Positions 12,031 through 24,402 are shown, numbered from the stretch's first letter. The stretch: 64,000 nt of DNA from Zhengitettix transpicula (GCA_037074705.1 CM073590.1:9246001-9310000); one strand, 5' to 3'. Numbers and translations are program-made. Notes: generated from the letters alone by a model not told the origin.

Positions 12031-13497
12031 ATTTCCCAGCGGCCGTCATAATTGTCAATATACGATATAACAACCAATAGGAATTTACCGAATTATTTTC
12101 CGGTTATTCAAGTTTATTCCAGAATTTGTGAAGATAAAAAGCTAATCAAACAACACTACGTTGGAATCAAACATGCTAAAAACAACTAATTTTGATAACT
12201 ATTTGCCTGGTAAGATATCGATTTGACATAAGGAAACATTCTGAAAAATAAATCTACGAATGAATGACAACCACGGCTGGCACTTAATTGACGTATACAC
12301 GATCTCATACAGTTTTTTTTAGTTTTCTAGTAACGTGAACGAGTTTTATATTAATTAAAAGAGAAATTACAAGAAGTGAGACATTTACAGAAAAACAAAT
12401 AGAATTGAAAATTGAAAATATTTTTTTCACAAACGAATAACTGAGAGATAAGGATGAAACCTGCATTGCGAACAATAAAATAAAGATAGCTATGTTCGTC
12501 TTTTATGGTTATAATGGCAATTACCTTATTATTAATACATGCCAATAATAGACAATAAAGAAATTCAACTTAATATAATTTAACATGTTCCTGCCCATAT
12601 GTTACCAATAAAGATTTTAAAAATGAAATATATAACTTTACAAATGCATTAGTGGATAGTCAAAGGTTATAAAAAAAGACAAGAAATATCAATGATAAAT
12701 AGTATAAAAGATTTATGATTACACATCATGTATTAAAATATTATAAATATTACGTAATATATCCGTGTTAGTTGTAACATTAAGAGAGAGAAATTAATCT
12801 GGACTTATTTGGTAATTATCCCAGTTAAAAGTATGGTTGTTGTCTAAAATGTGTTTGGTAATTGTTATTGGCCTTTATTAATAATTTATACTTTATATAA
12901 TATACATTGCGTAATTCTCAGAAACCTACCTTTCTACAATTACTGTGAACAAAGTAAATTATTAATGGATAGATTCTCGCAAAAGTCCGTGCCCAACTTT
13001 TTCTCGACTTTATACGTTCCAAGGATGGTAACGTCACATAATCGTGAAACGGAATCCGAGCATAAAACGGAAAAGAACAAATGAAAAATAAATTAATTCA
13101 ATAATATATTCTGTCGCAGTTAATGGACGATTCGGTAAACTCCGTACGGAATATCAGTATAAACGAAAAATAATGTCTGTGATTTAATTTCCGTGTCAAT
13201 GTGTATTTAAAAAAAGTTATATATTTGTAAAATTTCATGGAGAATTTAAGCATTTCTAGGAACTCTGTTAAAGAATAATTCTTGGGGCAACTCTTGTGCC
13301 TAGAATTATAATTCAATTTTTTTCTAAATTTACTAATCTTACTTTAAAATCGAAATTTACTTTCTCTTCTGACCAACTTCGCTAACTAAACATCGTCCAC
13401 CGAAATTTCAAATAAACTGCTTCAACATCTTTTACTTACTGTTCCCCTCTTATGCGACTTCACACTTCACCCATCAAACTTCTATATATATATATAT

Positions 13498-14412
13498 TGT
13501 AATAACTGATTAAAATGGCGTCTAAATAAAAGGATTATTAAAGGTGAACAATTAAACAAATTTTATTAATGAAGTTTTAGATACAATATAAAATTTTACA
13601 CAATAATATTTAAAATCTCAGGGTCTTTACTGGGTTTGATAAATGGGTGACTTGAATTTAAATTTACTAACAAAACAATTAAAGAAAAGAAATAATTAAA
13701 GAAAAGAAATAATTGAAGAACGATCTGACGTATCTTAAAGAAATGGTTTACAAATAAATTTAGAGTTCAATAAGGAACGTAGGTTTTCCCGGTGTAGTTG
13801 CTGAATGAAGTTCTCTCGGGATTCCAACCGGGTAGCGTAGTTATGTAAACACAACGTTTCGATGGCTTGCACCGCCATCTTCTTCATCTGAAGAAGATGG
13901 CGGTGCAAGCCATCGAAACGTTGTGTTTACATAACTACGCTACCCGGTTGGAATCCCGAGAGAACTTCATTCAAATTTAGAGTTCTTTTACTTACGGCCG
14001 ACCAGGTCTCAATTTTGGGGTTTTCTGTGCACACGTTTTTGGGGATATCACTGAATTTAAATTTGTTACAAAACACTTGTCGAAATTTGGGTCTCTCTTC
14101 TGGAAACTGGAAACTGCAACTCCTTCCGGATTAATGGTTAGATGGATTGTTACAATTTATTAGGTTACTGCTTGTAGCTGTACAATGGATTTTACAGTCC
14201 AAAACTTTCTTACTCAATTTAACTTGTAACCTTTCCGTTTCGCTCCTCCTCGCTGACTGTGTCTCTTCGTCTCGTAGAATTTGTACTGCGTATATCTCAA
14301 CAATGGTTCTATTGACTCGCCGCCCGCTTTGTCGCGGTGTATGCTTTATATAGTCTAATAATGAGTCCTTTACTTTGCAATTATAACAATGGATTAATTA
14401 CTAATTACTACA
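13498..14412 (-). mobile_element. Solo LTR in an ATAT target, minus strand, with nested insertion
   Basis: On the minus strand the LTR starts TGTAGTAATTAG at 14412 and ends AGTTATTACA at 13498. It is flanked on both sides by ATAT (13494-13497 and 14413-14416), a 4-bp target duplication as in Gypsy elements that choose ATAT. A TATATAAA box lies on the minus strand at 14345-14352, about 60 bp into the LTR, and ATTAATAAA with the shared ACTGGGTTTGATAA landmark lies near the other end. No primer-binding site follows, so it is a recombination-derived solo LTR. A 204-bp palindromic element is inserted at 13769-13972. The small frame at 14147-14353 is not a gene. Confidence 0.7.
13769..13972 (-). 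mobile_element. Palindromic hammerhead-bearing retroelement H3
   Basis: The 204-bp insertion is flanked by perfect 13-bp target duplications AAATTTAGAGTTC (13756-13768 and 13973-13985), and the empty site is visible in the related LTR near 44130. It is a 34-bp tail (13769-13802) plus two perfectly complementary 84-bp arms (13803-13886, 13889-13972) with a 2-nt spacer. On the plus strand CTGAAGA (13888-13894), GATGG/CCATC stem II (13896-13900, 13910-13914) and GAAACGTT (13915-13922) form a hammerhead core, mirrored on the minus strand. The GAAACGTT with a 2-bp self-complementary stem III is typical of Penelope-like element ribozymes. The sense strand is probably minus, with a CACCGGGAAAACC-type 3' tail. 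Confidence 0.75.
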
Positions 14413-15639
14413 ATATATATATTGCAATCTTAGTTCCCTTTCATTTGATTTTCGTGATATATACTTGTGTCTTGCCTTAGTGTCTTTCTTTTTGACGATC
14501 ATCTTGGACGGCTTGAAGTGCTTTGATGTCGAAGTGCGTCCTCGGATGATTTTCCGACACATCACTTAAGTTTTGATCCGACAGACATATCTTCTATATT
14601 TTTCACAATTATTTTTGTTCTTCTAATAATCTAAATATAGTATAAATAAATACACAAAGGGCCCTGAGTCAGAAAATTATGATTATTTTTTGGTTTGATT
14701 TTTATATAAAATTATTAAACCTGAAGGGTGCCTAAAAATTTGTTAACAAACATAATTAAAACAGCTATCATTTTCTCACTCAATACCGTATATTTATATT
14801 ATATATATTTTCCATTATTAATCTAAATAGAGTTTAATACTGTAAGTAAATAAAAATAATTAAATAAAAATTCAAATAAATTATAAATTTGTAATTACGA
14901 ATTTTTATATTATCCTTGATTTCGATCATATAGTACGTGTAACTGTTTCCAAAATAACTATACAAGAATGTCTCAAACCCATCAGCACGTTCTTTCGTTT
15001 TGTTGCATCGACGTATATATTTTCTAAAAAACACGACACCCCTACGCTGAGGGAATGCGTAAAACGTATAGTGATTACATTTAGCTGAGATCTCGAGTCA
15101 CCCTCGTTGGGTGGAACTGAAGCGACATGCTTTGTGGCTAGGATGAATTCAGAAAATGTCCAACGTTCCGGTCCCAGCGGAGAGGAGCTCTATCCTCCAG
15201 AAAGATGTAATCTTCTTAATTTTCATTCGTATAAGGAACAAGCGAGTTTTGCAGCGTTCGGAGAATTTCTCCTCGTAACTGTATTTTCATCAAAAAAGAA
15301 AACTTCATTAACATTTTTTTAGAGTTAAGGCAAAAAATATCTTTCGTACCTTGTTCCGTGTTATACGAGAATTTTGTATTCTACTATTTCGCATTATTTT
15401 AAATAATGATTAAACGCTAATAAATCATACCATTCTGAAATAACTTATATTAAATGTTTTGGAGCAAATAAAAAAAAATTCTACATCCTTGTCTTGTCAT
15501 TTGCACGATGAGCGTGTAGTAGTTATAGGCGGTATGGTTTGTATGTTGCGATTCGATTTATTGAGTCCATTAGTCCTCTAATGATGAAATAAGATATGTC
15601 AAAGCATCATTGAATAATCTTCTTCTAATAAACAAAGTA

Positions 15640-16240
15640 GACTGTTTGTCTCTACACCCGTGGAGCAAATTTGACCAAATTTTGATCTTTTGAAACACTG
15701 AGGGTAAGACACGTCTGCTATCCTCAAGGGCGGTGATTGACGAGAGTGGAAATTTTAAAAAATTGTGATAGAAAAAATGTATTTTCGTGGAATAAATATT
15801 TTAATGGGTCAATCAGATTGATAGTGTTTCTTCCTATATTCTTACTGTATAATTTCTACATTTTCGGGGAGGAGGTGGAGAGTCGTTACACAAAAATAAC
15901 TCGAAAACAATCGTGATTGGTGTCAAATCAGTGATTGGATGTCGCTGAGCTTAATTATTACATTCAAGTTGTCGTTTAACCGCCAAGGGCGGGGGATGGA
16001 AATTTTCGAGCAAATTAAAACGGCCGATAAATTCAGTCGAAAGAAAATGTTTCGGGGTCAATCAGATATGTAGCGTTTCTCCAGATTTTGTGTATATTTT
16101 CAACCTCTTTCGAAATGTGAGGGGACCACCTTTTGGGGCGTGGGAGGAGGTGTGTTACGTAAAAATAACACAAAAAGCAACCGAGATTGGTGTCTAATCC
16201 GAATGATGTTTCTGAGTTTAATAAAAACCCGGGCATGCAG
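15640..16240 (+). mobile_element. Helitron-like block R2 with two internal units
   Basis: The block begins with CCCGTGGAGCAAATTTGACC (15657), a module also at 37599. Two units follow with GAGTCGTTACAC, AAAAATAACTCGAAAACAA and GATGTCGCTGAGCTTAATT, at about 15894 and 16163, a spacing of roughly 269 bp. It ends AACCCGGGCATGCAGCAAGTAG, a decayed hairpin followed by a CTAG-like tetramer, as at Helitron 3' ends. Reading frames here are artefacts of the repeat. Confidence 0.45.
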
Positions 16241-16930
16241 CAAGTAGATAATATAATACAACAATGAAGTATGAAAATACAAAAGTGAGAAAGAAAAGAC
16301 AACACAACCCCACATATCTTTACGAATATTACGTAAAATGTATATACAAGAAATTATAAAGTAAATGCACATATGAAGAAATGTACAAAATAGACAAATT
16401 GTAAAAAGGAATTAAAATTAAAATAGGAAAATAAATAAGTGAAAAAGGATTATTACCTAAGCGAGAAGAAACTAAATCTTTACAGCAAATATTGAAATCC
16501 AGTTCTACAGACGCAATATAATTATTTGTTTTATTTAATCATTCGGCATCATTATGCATAATCATCTGTATATAAAAATAATTAGTAGCATAATTGTACA
16601 TCTCTTATATCCTATTGTACAAAAACATTTTTCGAAAATATTTGGTTTGTCTGTGCTTTGTGTATTTACTATTAATGCCGTAAAAAAATTAGAAATATGT
16701 AACTATGAACTGGACTAGGGACTAAAGCCAATTACAGCAGCCTTTTATTGTAAATATTTTTATCGTACGCTAATTAGTTCAGGGCACCGTTGTGACATTT
16801 TTATATTGTTCGGCCAGTTTATTCATTTAACTAGAATTATTATCTTTTTTCTTCAGGTGACCTGTGTGTCAGGCCGTTCATTGTCGTTATATTCATTGAA
16901 TTTTATTGATTTAAGTCCAATAGTAACTAA

Positions 16931-16934
<4 letters not shown>

Positions 16935-16969
<35 letters not shown>
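16935..16969. repeat. (TA)n microsatellite
   Basis: About 17 TA dinucleotides. Confidence 0.9.
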
Positions 16970-16972
<3 letters not shown>

Positions 16973-17582
16973 ACTATTTACTAAGACTAACGGCTTCCCG
17001 CTTTCTCCAATGTTTCAAACAAACACGAATATGGATCTTACTTCATTATACGAGTAGTTCATTTAGTGTTGTTCTTAGATTATACATAATTACATAACAT
17101 TTTGCTAAACTTTTGAACAGGTTCAAATTGTTGGTAATTGGCGGTCCCAATGGCAAGAAAACGATTTCAAACCATTATCAGTTTGTTTAAAAATGAAAAA
17201 CTCCTCAGGTGATCCCTTTTTATCTTTTGAAGAGAATTAACTTTCTTGATACAGAATCAGGAGGCATTAAATAATAATATTTATTTCTGTAGGAGCATTC
17301 GTTTGCGTGTCCTCTGAACAATCCACGTTTTATCCAGTCGAACGACTTTTCTTGGACTTTTTCTGAATTGTGTTCAGTGCCTGATCATTACCAATACTTG
17401 TGGTGGTTTAGCTTTCAATAATGGCACTTTGTTAAATTCTCTATCACCATGTCACTGACGTAAGATTTGATGTGGATCCTCTATCATGAACATCTTGCAA
17501 CAACAGGATAGTACAGAGGATTTGTGAAAGAAAAATTGTAATCAATTCAAATATTTAATTTTTTTTATTTTACGTCTTTTTT

Positions 17583-17890
17583 TGAAATAATAAATAAATT
17601 ATTGACCTTATGCAGACACATTATTTTTTATAGCGTAACGACGTTTCTATACATGTCAGTTTTTTTCAGGTATTAATAATTGCTAAAATCTCGTTGGTGT
17701 TACGTGAATTGTGTGCCTCAGACCCCTTTTCAAAAACTTTGGGAACTTATTAACATTTTAATTAGTTTGTTATAATAATTTGAATAATACCGGAAGAAAA
17801 TACGAAAATGTATCGAAACGTCGTTACGCAATAATTAAAAAATAATGCGTCTGTATGAGGTCAGTAATTGATTTATTAATTCAAATATTT
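17583..17890 (+). repeat. Hammerhead-like inverted repeat H4
   Basis: Arms 17583-17655 and 17804-17890 share ACGACGTTTC..TACAT and CAGACACATTATTTTTTA-like blocks in inverted order. On the plus strand CGGAAGA (17791-17797, one change from CTGAAGA), an ATAC/GTAT stem II with loop GAAAAT, and GAAACGTC (17815-17822) give a nearly complete hammerhead core. About 150 bp separate the arms. Confidence 0.5.
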
Positions 17891-17932
17891 ATTTACAGAG
17901 GCAAATTAAGTGTGTAAAAGCTGGTGAATTAT

Positions 17933-18560
17933 TACCCTAGTTAACATTTCCATACATTTCCTCATCCTCCCTTTCAGTCCCTTTCCTATGCTAGAGCGGA
18001 GTTGCCACTATGTGGATTACCCTATAGATAACCTTCTTCTTAGTTGGATACCTTAGGAACAACTGCGAGGGATGTTCACTCGCAGGCAGAACCTTTTAGG
18101 AGAGACGGAGGGGTCTATCTTAGGGGATGCCTTTTCATCTCTCCGTTTTTGAACTAAGGTTACCACAAGCCGAGGCACCTCGGCCTGTTTTCAGAGGTGG
18201 CATACGGTAAGAGTTGTTCGCTGTCCCCATTGGAACAGTCGGTCAGCTGTCTCATAAACTGTTCGAGGCACGGAGAAGGGAATTCTGCGTCCCTACAGCA
18301 AATCCCTCTCCCACCATCGGAAGGGCGTGGGACAAGTACCAAATGCCCGGCCTACCTGATGCAGGTTTTCTAGAGTTTGTCCTGCATCACTTTTAGGCGA
18401 TCCGGGTAGGATCCTTAAAATATAAGCCGGGGGCACTAGTTAACCCATGGTTTCCTTCCTTTACCCTTTCCGCATTCCACCTTTCAGATCCCTTCCTATT
18501 CTATTAAAAGGGAGTATCCACCACGTAGTTTACCCTTATGTAGCCTGTTACTCTAAAAAA
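17933..18560 (+). repeat. Family A retroposon: 3' fragment followed by a near-complete copy
   Basis: Bases 17933-18045 match the 3' part of family A (TCCCTTTCCTATGCTA then GTGGATTACCCT). A near-complete copy follows from about 18046: CTGCGAGGGATGTTCACTCG, AACCTTTTAGGAGAGA, the palindromic GCCGAGGCACCTCGGC, a GTCGGTCAGCTG region, GATGCAGGTTTTCTAG and GTAGCCTGTTACTC, ending in an A-run. The A-tail and dispersed copies on both strands indicate a retroposon. The head-to-tail dimer also occurs at 52444-53320. I do not recognise the family. Confidence 0.7.
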
Positions 18561-18842
18561 TATATTAAACAGTTTTCAATTTCTTCAATCTACGCCACTT
18601 AAAAGTTTCTTAGGGGGAGTAGCTATGTCTCGTTACACCCCATAACTCCATAACTTATCCCACTTCAGAACAGTTTTACGATTTTTTTTTCTTTATAACT
18701 ATGTATTCCGTATAAATAGAAAAACAAAGAGTAAAATCTTGTTATAAGGACACAAAACATGAAAGCCTATTTTCACTATTCCCGAAGCACGAGATTATAT
18801 ACGAGTATATACTCCAATTAACAGTCTGTATTGCCTATAGTT

Positions 18843-19055
18843 CTTTTCAAATGGAGTTCGATTTGATCTTGACGCTCTTCCTTGTGCCATCGAATCAAAT
18901 TCGTGTGACGTCACATATTACTGTCCACGCATCGACAGTTAGGGTTTGTTATCATTCATTATTGACGATGTGCCGACGTTTGTCTAATTCTCGGTTCTCA
19001 TTCGCTGACAACCATGGCTCCCATTTGAAAACTATTATAGTGTTAGATTTCATCT
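18843..19055 (+). repeat. Dispersed repeat family E, plus copy
   Basis: About 210 bp, matched by the reverse complement of 35105-35312. Shared blocks in the same order are CTTGTACCGTCGAATCAAAT-like, GACAGTT, TTGACGA.GTG, CGCTGACA and GCTCCCATTTGAAAACTATT. Its nature is unknown. The small reading frame 18851-19120 is not conserved in the second copy. Confidence 0.6.
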
Positions 19056-19965
19056 GCAAAGCAACTGCGGATAATATATACCGCATATCCGGAAAACACG
19101 CTCAGAAAATAGACGTGTAGCTTGGTTGATGAATATAACAAAGGACTCAGCTTTTGACTACTCACTTTTCCCTTTCAAACCAATGGAAATTTATATTTAT
19201 AACCTCGTTCCTCGAAAACATTTCTATTAATTTCTCTTTCCGTAAACAAGTTACAAAATAATGTCATTGTGCGGTAAGTAAAACATTCTGTTCAAGGCAA
19301 ATACATTATTCTCCAAACAGAGATTCGAAATGTCGCAGTAAATAAATTACGTCGCAGGAATGTCCCTGGAGTAAATTGAATTCTAGGTGATTTAATCAGG
19401 CGCAAGAGGCTGTCCGGAAGAGCGGTAATCAGACCTAATAATTTCCAAAAAAAGTTAGGCATCTGTAGAAAAAGGGCGGAGATTGAAGAATGCACAGGAA
19501 GCGAGGGAGTTTTCAAATTAGAAGAGGGTTGAATGCAGAATTAAATAAAAGGCAATATGGGTTTTTCATTTCTGGGAGATGAAACGAAATCAAAGTCCTT
19601 GCAAATATAAAGTCGGAGAAATATTACAGAAAGAGAAATCAGTAATGCAATAAACTTAAATTAAGTTTATTAATAACTCAAATAAAGTCATATTCGGCAG
19701 TCGGAATAATTTATGAGATCATAAAACACTACAATGTATTATTTTTTAAAACATGTTCCAATCAGATAAGATCAATGTATTATGTAACTTTACAGTAAAA
19801 GAATTCTGACAGTTAAATGAGACCATAATTCAACAAGGGGAGACCTGAAAACTGTCATTTACTCATCAGATGTATTTCTTCCTTACAGTGAAAGTAATCA
19901 AGGTAATTAAAATTATAAATATCGCAACAATCGCAATTGTGAGTTATGCATGCTATAGTACTCGC

Positions 19966-20160
19966 AGTTTAGTCTCCTTCTTTGCAAGTGCTACCCTCTC
20001 CCAGCGCGCTACCGATCAGTATCAGTATTGACTGCGTTAGATAGTTGCAGTGTATGTGTTTATTCAGCGCTGCATTCCATCCCATCCCTCGATCTGCGCC
20101 ACATGCCTTCACGGCTGACTCGTGCTGTAGTAGGTTAGAAAATTTGATCATGGACAGTAG
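19966..20160 (+). repeat. Dispersed repeat family D, copy 1
   Basis: It is related to 34063-34270: AGTTTAGT.TC, GTGCTACCC, GCGCTGC.T.CCATCCC and CGATCTGCGCCACATGCCTT occur in the same order. It lies 200 bp upstream of the Dscam exon at 20367. The family is unknown. Confidence 0.55.
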
Positions 20161-20366
20161 TTAAGTGGCCACTGAGACATTATTTGAAAATAATAATAAT
20201 TATGGGAAAACCGTAAGTAATTATGCCAAAATATTATTATTCTGAGTAGGTTGTCCTCTATTGCTTACATATTCAATGTCAGTTAATTTTTTAATTATAT
20301 TGTTGTATTATAAAAGAGTATTATTCTGATTTTGGTGTGTTGAAAGAAGCTTGTTTGGTTTTGCAG

Positions 20367-20511
20367 ACGCGCCTCCAGTGTTGCTGTACAGTTTTATTGA
20401 GCAAACCCTTCAGCCAGGTCCCGCTGTTTCCCTCAAGTGCAGCGCAGCTGGGAACCCAACACCGCAAATTGCCTGGACGCTGGATGGCTTCCCTCTGCCC
20501 AGCAACGGCAG
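20367..20511 (+). CDS. Dscam2: Dscam family (Dscam2-like) exon: first half of Ig5
   Basis: This 145-bp internal exon is bounded by a TTGCAG acceptor ending at 20366 and a GTATGAG donor starting at 20512. It completes the Asp codon split with the exon at 1-406 and then encodes 47 residues plus two bases. It is the N-terminal half of an Ig domain, with Cys24 in SLKCSAAGNP and the core Trp36 in IAWTLDG, ending at FPLPSNG and an Arg codon split by the donor. The second cysteine of this domain must lie in the next exon, which is not in the window, so the downstream intron exceeds 43 kb. The APPVLLYSFIEQTLQPGPAV block is very conserved in insect Dscam2-type proteins (recalled, not searched). Acceptor phase, donor phase and domain order all agree with the previous exon, so this is a functional gene segment. 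Confidence 0.92.
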
Positions 20512-21649
20512 GTATGAGACTACTCCACTGTAAAACTCAAACCAATTTTACGTGTTATTCGGGTTTATAATCCTTTTCGAAGAGTGGAAAATACAGTATT
20601 ACTGATTAGCTCATCATGAGATAGTCAGAAACCAGAAAGAGGGCCCGTCACTCAAAAAAAATGTTTGTACTAAATAGAACATGGGTAATATTTAATAAGT
20701 TGTTTATAAAAAGTAAATGTTTACTAGAATTAAAAATTAAATAATAGACCAATCAAGCATTTAAAAATCAATCATTTTCGTCTCTACATGTTTATAAATC
20801 AGGAACCTTTAACCCACAAATATTTAAATCCTTATATTCAAATTCAAAATTTCATTACTACTGAAGTAAATAATCTGCTGATTAAATTAACAAACAACAT
20901 TTACACCATATAAGATTAATCACACACACAAACACAACTATATTGTCACTCAAAACGTTTTATTTCTGAAAAACTGAATATGAGGGTTTAACGAGAAAAA
21001 TGAGATTGTCAGTCGAAATAAAATATGTAGTTTCCACATTACATAAAATAATGAGCTTACTCAGAAAATATTTATTACTTCAGCCACTTTTCACGTCTCC
21101 AAACCACAAGTAAATCTGGTTGTCACTTGCCAGCCGATTGTAGTCTTTGCCTGTCGGAACTTCTCCAAGACATAGACCCCGATGGATTTGGAAAGTATTC
21201 GTCCGATAATGCGAAAGTTCCATTTTACATAAAAGTAATAATATTTAATTAATTATATTTTTCACATTAAATCTATCAAAACTTAGAGAAAAAGTTTGTA
21301 GCAACGATGCGGGTAAACTTTAAAATTCTGAAATATTCTATTTACAGAATTGATCGTTTTCTACATATGATTGTTTTATTTCATCTCAGTGTTTTCTACA
21401 GCGGTCATATCTTCGTTTATAGGTGGGTCAAATTAATTGACTATATTTTTTAGTCCTAACTAGATTCCCCACGAAGCAATCAGATATGTATAGTTGCCAA
21501 TCATCCAAGGACTCCTCCTTACCACGAATATTTCTTGCGGTATTTACAACAAACGTAATTGACGTACACCAATAGGATCGAAGCAGGAAGCATCAAAATG
21601 GTCTTGAAGAGGGAGAATAAGAAATCTACCTCTCTTCTTATAAATTCAT

Positions 21650-22118
21650 GTTCCACAAGCCGAGACATCGAGGTCGTGCTCGAGTATCGTAGGCACCGAA
21701 GTCGCACACGCGTGGCTACAGTAAAAATTGTCAGTGGAGCAGTCGGCTAACTGCCTCCGAACGTGGTCGCTGCATGCTGTTGGAAATACTGCGTCCCCAA
21801 ATCAAACCCTGTTTCCAGCCATTGGGCCTGCGTGAGTGAATTGCTTCACTCTGTTCCTTAGGGACGGTTGGTGAGTTGACAACTTGGTGCGAGTTAGTTT
21901 CCCACCAATCGTACACAACCGTTAATGCGACGAGTACCGAAGTCCCGGCTTACTACGGTTTTCTCTGCCTGACCTTTTGGCGACTGCAAGGTAGGGTCCT
22001 TAAATCATAGCCTGGGTCACTTTTTTAATCCTTGGCTGCTTTGATCTCCCTACCGCGCTTCACTTTTGCTATTAAATGGGAAAGACCACAACGTGATCTC
22101 AGCTAGCCCGTTTTTTGG
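21650..22118 (+). repeat. Family A retroposon copy, diverged
   Basis: It starts at the CACAAGCCGAGACATCGAGG block, runs through GTCGGCTAACTGCC, TGCGTCCCCAAATC and TTAAATCATAGCCTGGG, and ends AGCTAGCCCGTTTTTTGG. Order and spacing match the copy at 52775-53320 with many substitutions. The overlapping small frames on both strands are repeat sequence. Confidence 0.6.
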
Positions 22119-22854
22119 AAGAAAACACGAAGCGTCTTATTCCAAAATAGCTATTGATAGAAGTATAAAACAAATATCAGTTTCTCATCGCCGTACACGC
22201 GTAAAATAAATTTATTATACCCCTTGATTAAATTTATTATTATTTAGCGGAATTCAGCCGCATTCCATTTTTTTCCGCTCAGTACAGCAAAACCCTTGCA
22301 TATTTTTATCTGTGTCTCTAATTTTACTCATCGACGTACACTGCAGTAATACGTACAGTAATTATGGGAACTGAAGTATATGCACCATTTATTCGGTTTT
22401 TTTTAAATTTGATGATTATTATTCCAATTTAAATTTTTCTATATTTTTATTTCGACAACAATTATGGTCCAAAGACTTCTGCTATTCGATATTATACTTC
22501 AAATTACCTTTCAATTTACTTGTTTCAATTTTCAAATTAAAAGTTGTTAGCGTTTTTGACTTTATTGCACAAATTCTAATGGATTATAAGCAATATTTTG
22601 ATTTCAACGAAATTAGTATTCTGTCGCTTAAAGATGCAACTGTGGTTCTTCGTGTTTTTAAAGAAAAAATTCTGTTATTGTCATCAAACTGAATAAACGA
22701 GAATTTCACAACTTAATGACGTTGACTATTTTTTAATTTATTATATTTGAGCGATGGTTTTAATCAGGAAATAACCAAATGATTCTAATTACCCATCCGT
22801 GATATTTCTTTTTAATTTTGGTTTGACCAGTGCAGGTTTCAATCCATTCTAGTT

Positions 22855-23080
22855 ACATTTTATTAAAGCAAAAATGCCTCCGGTGCAGAATTTTCGTCCG
22901 TTACCATTGGCCCGAGTGTCCAATTAATCATAAACGGAAGTTTCCCGGACACGGCCTCACGTTGTTTAATCGAGGTCGTGCTCTCAACGGAACTCTCAAT
23001 CACTGGAATCAATACAATGTCCCTATTCGAAAGCACACTCGTGCGCCTGTGAAGTCTACTTTTTTGTGATTTTTTACTGC
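22855..23080. promoter_or_regulatory. GC-richer non-repeat segment, possible conserved non-coding element
   Basis: Composition is more balanced than the flanks, including GGACACGGCCTCACG and GGAACTCTCAATCACTGGAA. No repeat partner was found in the window and overlapping frames on both strands look like no known protein. The role is unknown. Confidence 0.18.
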
Positions 23081-23941
23081 CTCCGTGCATCACAAGCAAC
23101 GTCAGAATTGTTCAATTAATTTAGCAATGTTTGTAAGCTGCTCCTTATGTACTTGCAGTAGCATTTATTATAAGGCAAAATTCGCAAAATATTTCTGTTT
23201 CGTATTGATAACACAACTGCCTAATTATCTAACCTTGTCTAAAGCGAATTGACATCTCAGTTGTGGATGACCATGTTTTCCGTAGGCAACGAAGACGTGT
23301 AATGAGATTAATGTAAGCAAAAAACACCAATGGGTGCTTTGTGTATGGAGGGTTGCATACATTCAGCAGTTTTACTCGGATTTTGTGACATCACAACAAC
23401 TGACTGCCAAAAGTTCGCGAAAGTAGAGAATTTAATAGAATTTCATGCAAGGTATCTTACCATTAGTAATTTAACAAAATTACTTCATAGGATAAATATA
23501 TTAACAAATTGAAACAGAATTTAATTTACAACCAAAACAAATAATATTCGTTACGTCTCAGTAATTCTTAGTTACTGTTATATGATGCAAAATAATGTTC
23601 ACTCCGGCAGTATTAATAGTGAAACGCTGGTTAAATAAGATTCGTTTAATCAGGCGATGTTAGGCTGTGCAATCACTACCAAAATAACAGAGCTTCTACG
23701 TGAGATTATTCACATGAACAGAAAAATAAAATACTACACTCAATTATTTGCCATAAAAATAGGTAAAACTAACAGTTTATGGTGTTCGTCTTTGCCAAAG
23801 TCCTGAGACCTCATTCACTGCAAGACCGTCACAGGAGGCACTTCGTTCCTTTCATCACTCCTCAAAGGCCAACGCGAAATTTGTTCCGCCAGAGTCTGTC
23901 AAATTTGCCGCAAGACCACGTGGCATTGATAGCTGCTCACG

Positions 23942-24075
23942 CACTTCGCCAACTCAGTAAAATTTAGTAGAACGCTACCCAGACGGCATCGTCCAGCTAC
24001 CCGCACACGCACCTCGCCAAATCAGCAATGTCAAATAGTCGTCCAGTTGTCGCCGCATACACTTCGCCAACTCAG
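23942..24075 (+). repeat. Short triplicated 16-mer CACTTCGCCAACTCAG
   Basis: The 16-mer occurs at 23942-23957, 24010-24025 (two changes) and 24060-24075, spaced 68 and 50 bp apart, within a segment (23780-24280) that is less AT-rich than its flanks. The segment has open frames of 62 and 82 codons with no recognised homology. Confidence 0.45.
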
Positions 24076-24402
24076 ATGGAGGATTATGGCAGCCTGTCCG
24101 TATTGGAATCACCCAGGATCACTTCTTATACCTGTGACTTTACCAAAATTTCTGTAATTCAAAACATGACTGGGCTACGTTCCATCACCTTACTGGTCTG
24201 GTTCAGGCAGAAGACTACCCGTCAAGTGATCTCAGACCCAATTTGGTATACGAGAATGCTAACGTGGGCCATTTAAATTTAATTTAATTGCCCTCCGTGT
24301 AAATCAGTGATTCCAAATGTGGTCTATGTCATAGGCGTCGACTACAAACTGCAAGGGTTCCATGTAAGAGAAAAAAAATTGGGGGTTCACGAGATATAAA
24401 TG

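Larger units (their letters stand above)
407..20366 (+). other. Dscam2-like intron (19,960 bp)
   Basis: The intron is bounded by GTAAGT and TTGCAG and is phase 1. It is AT-rich and filled with decayed mobile elements, listed separately. I see no gene and no recognised repeat in these stretches: 407-1490, 1980-2765, 2980-3280, 5510-6080, 6115-7150, 7340-8385, 8950-9310, 9520-11140, 11365-11700, 12040-13480, 14420-15640, 16240-16930, 16975-17575, 19060-19950 and 20165-20366. The segment 1490-1615 is more GC-rich than its surroundings but I cannot identify it. Confidence 0.85.
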
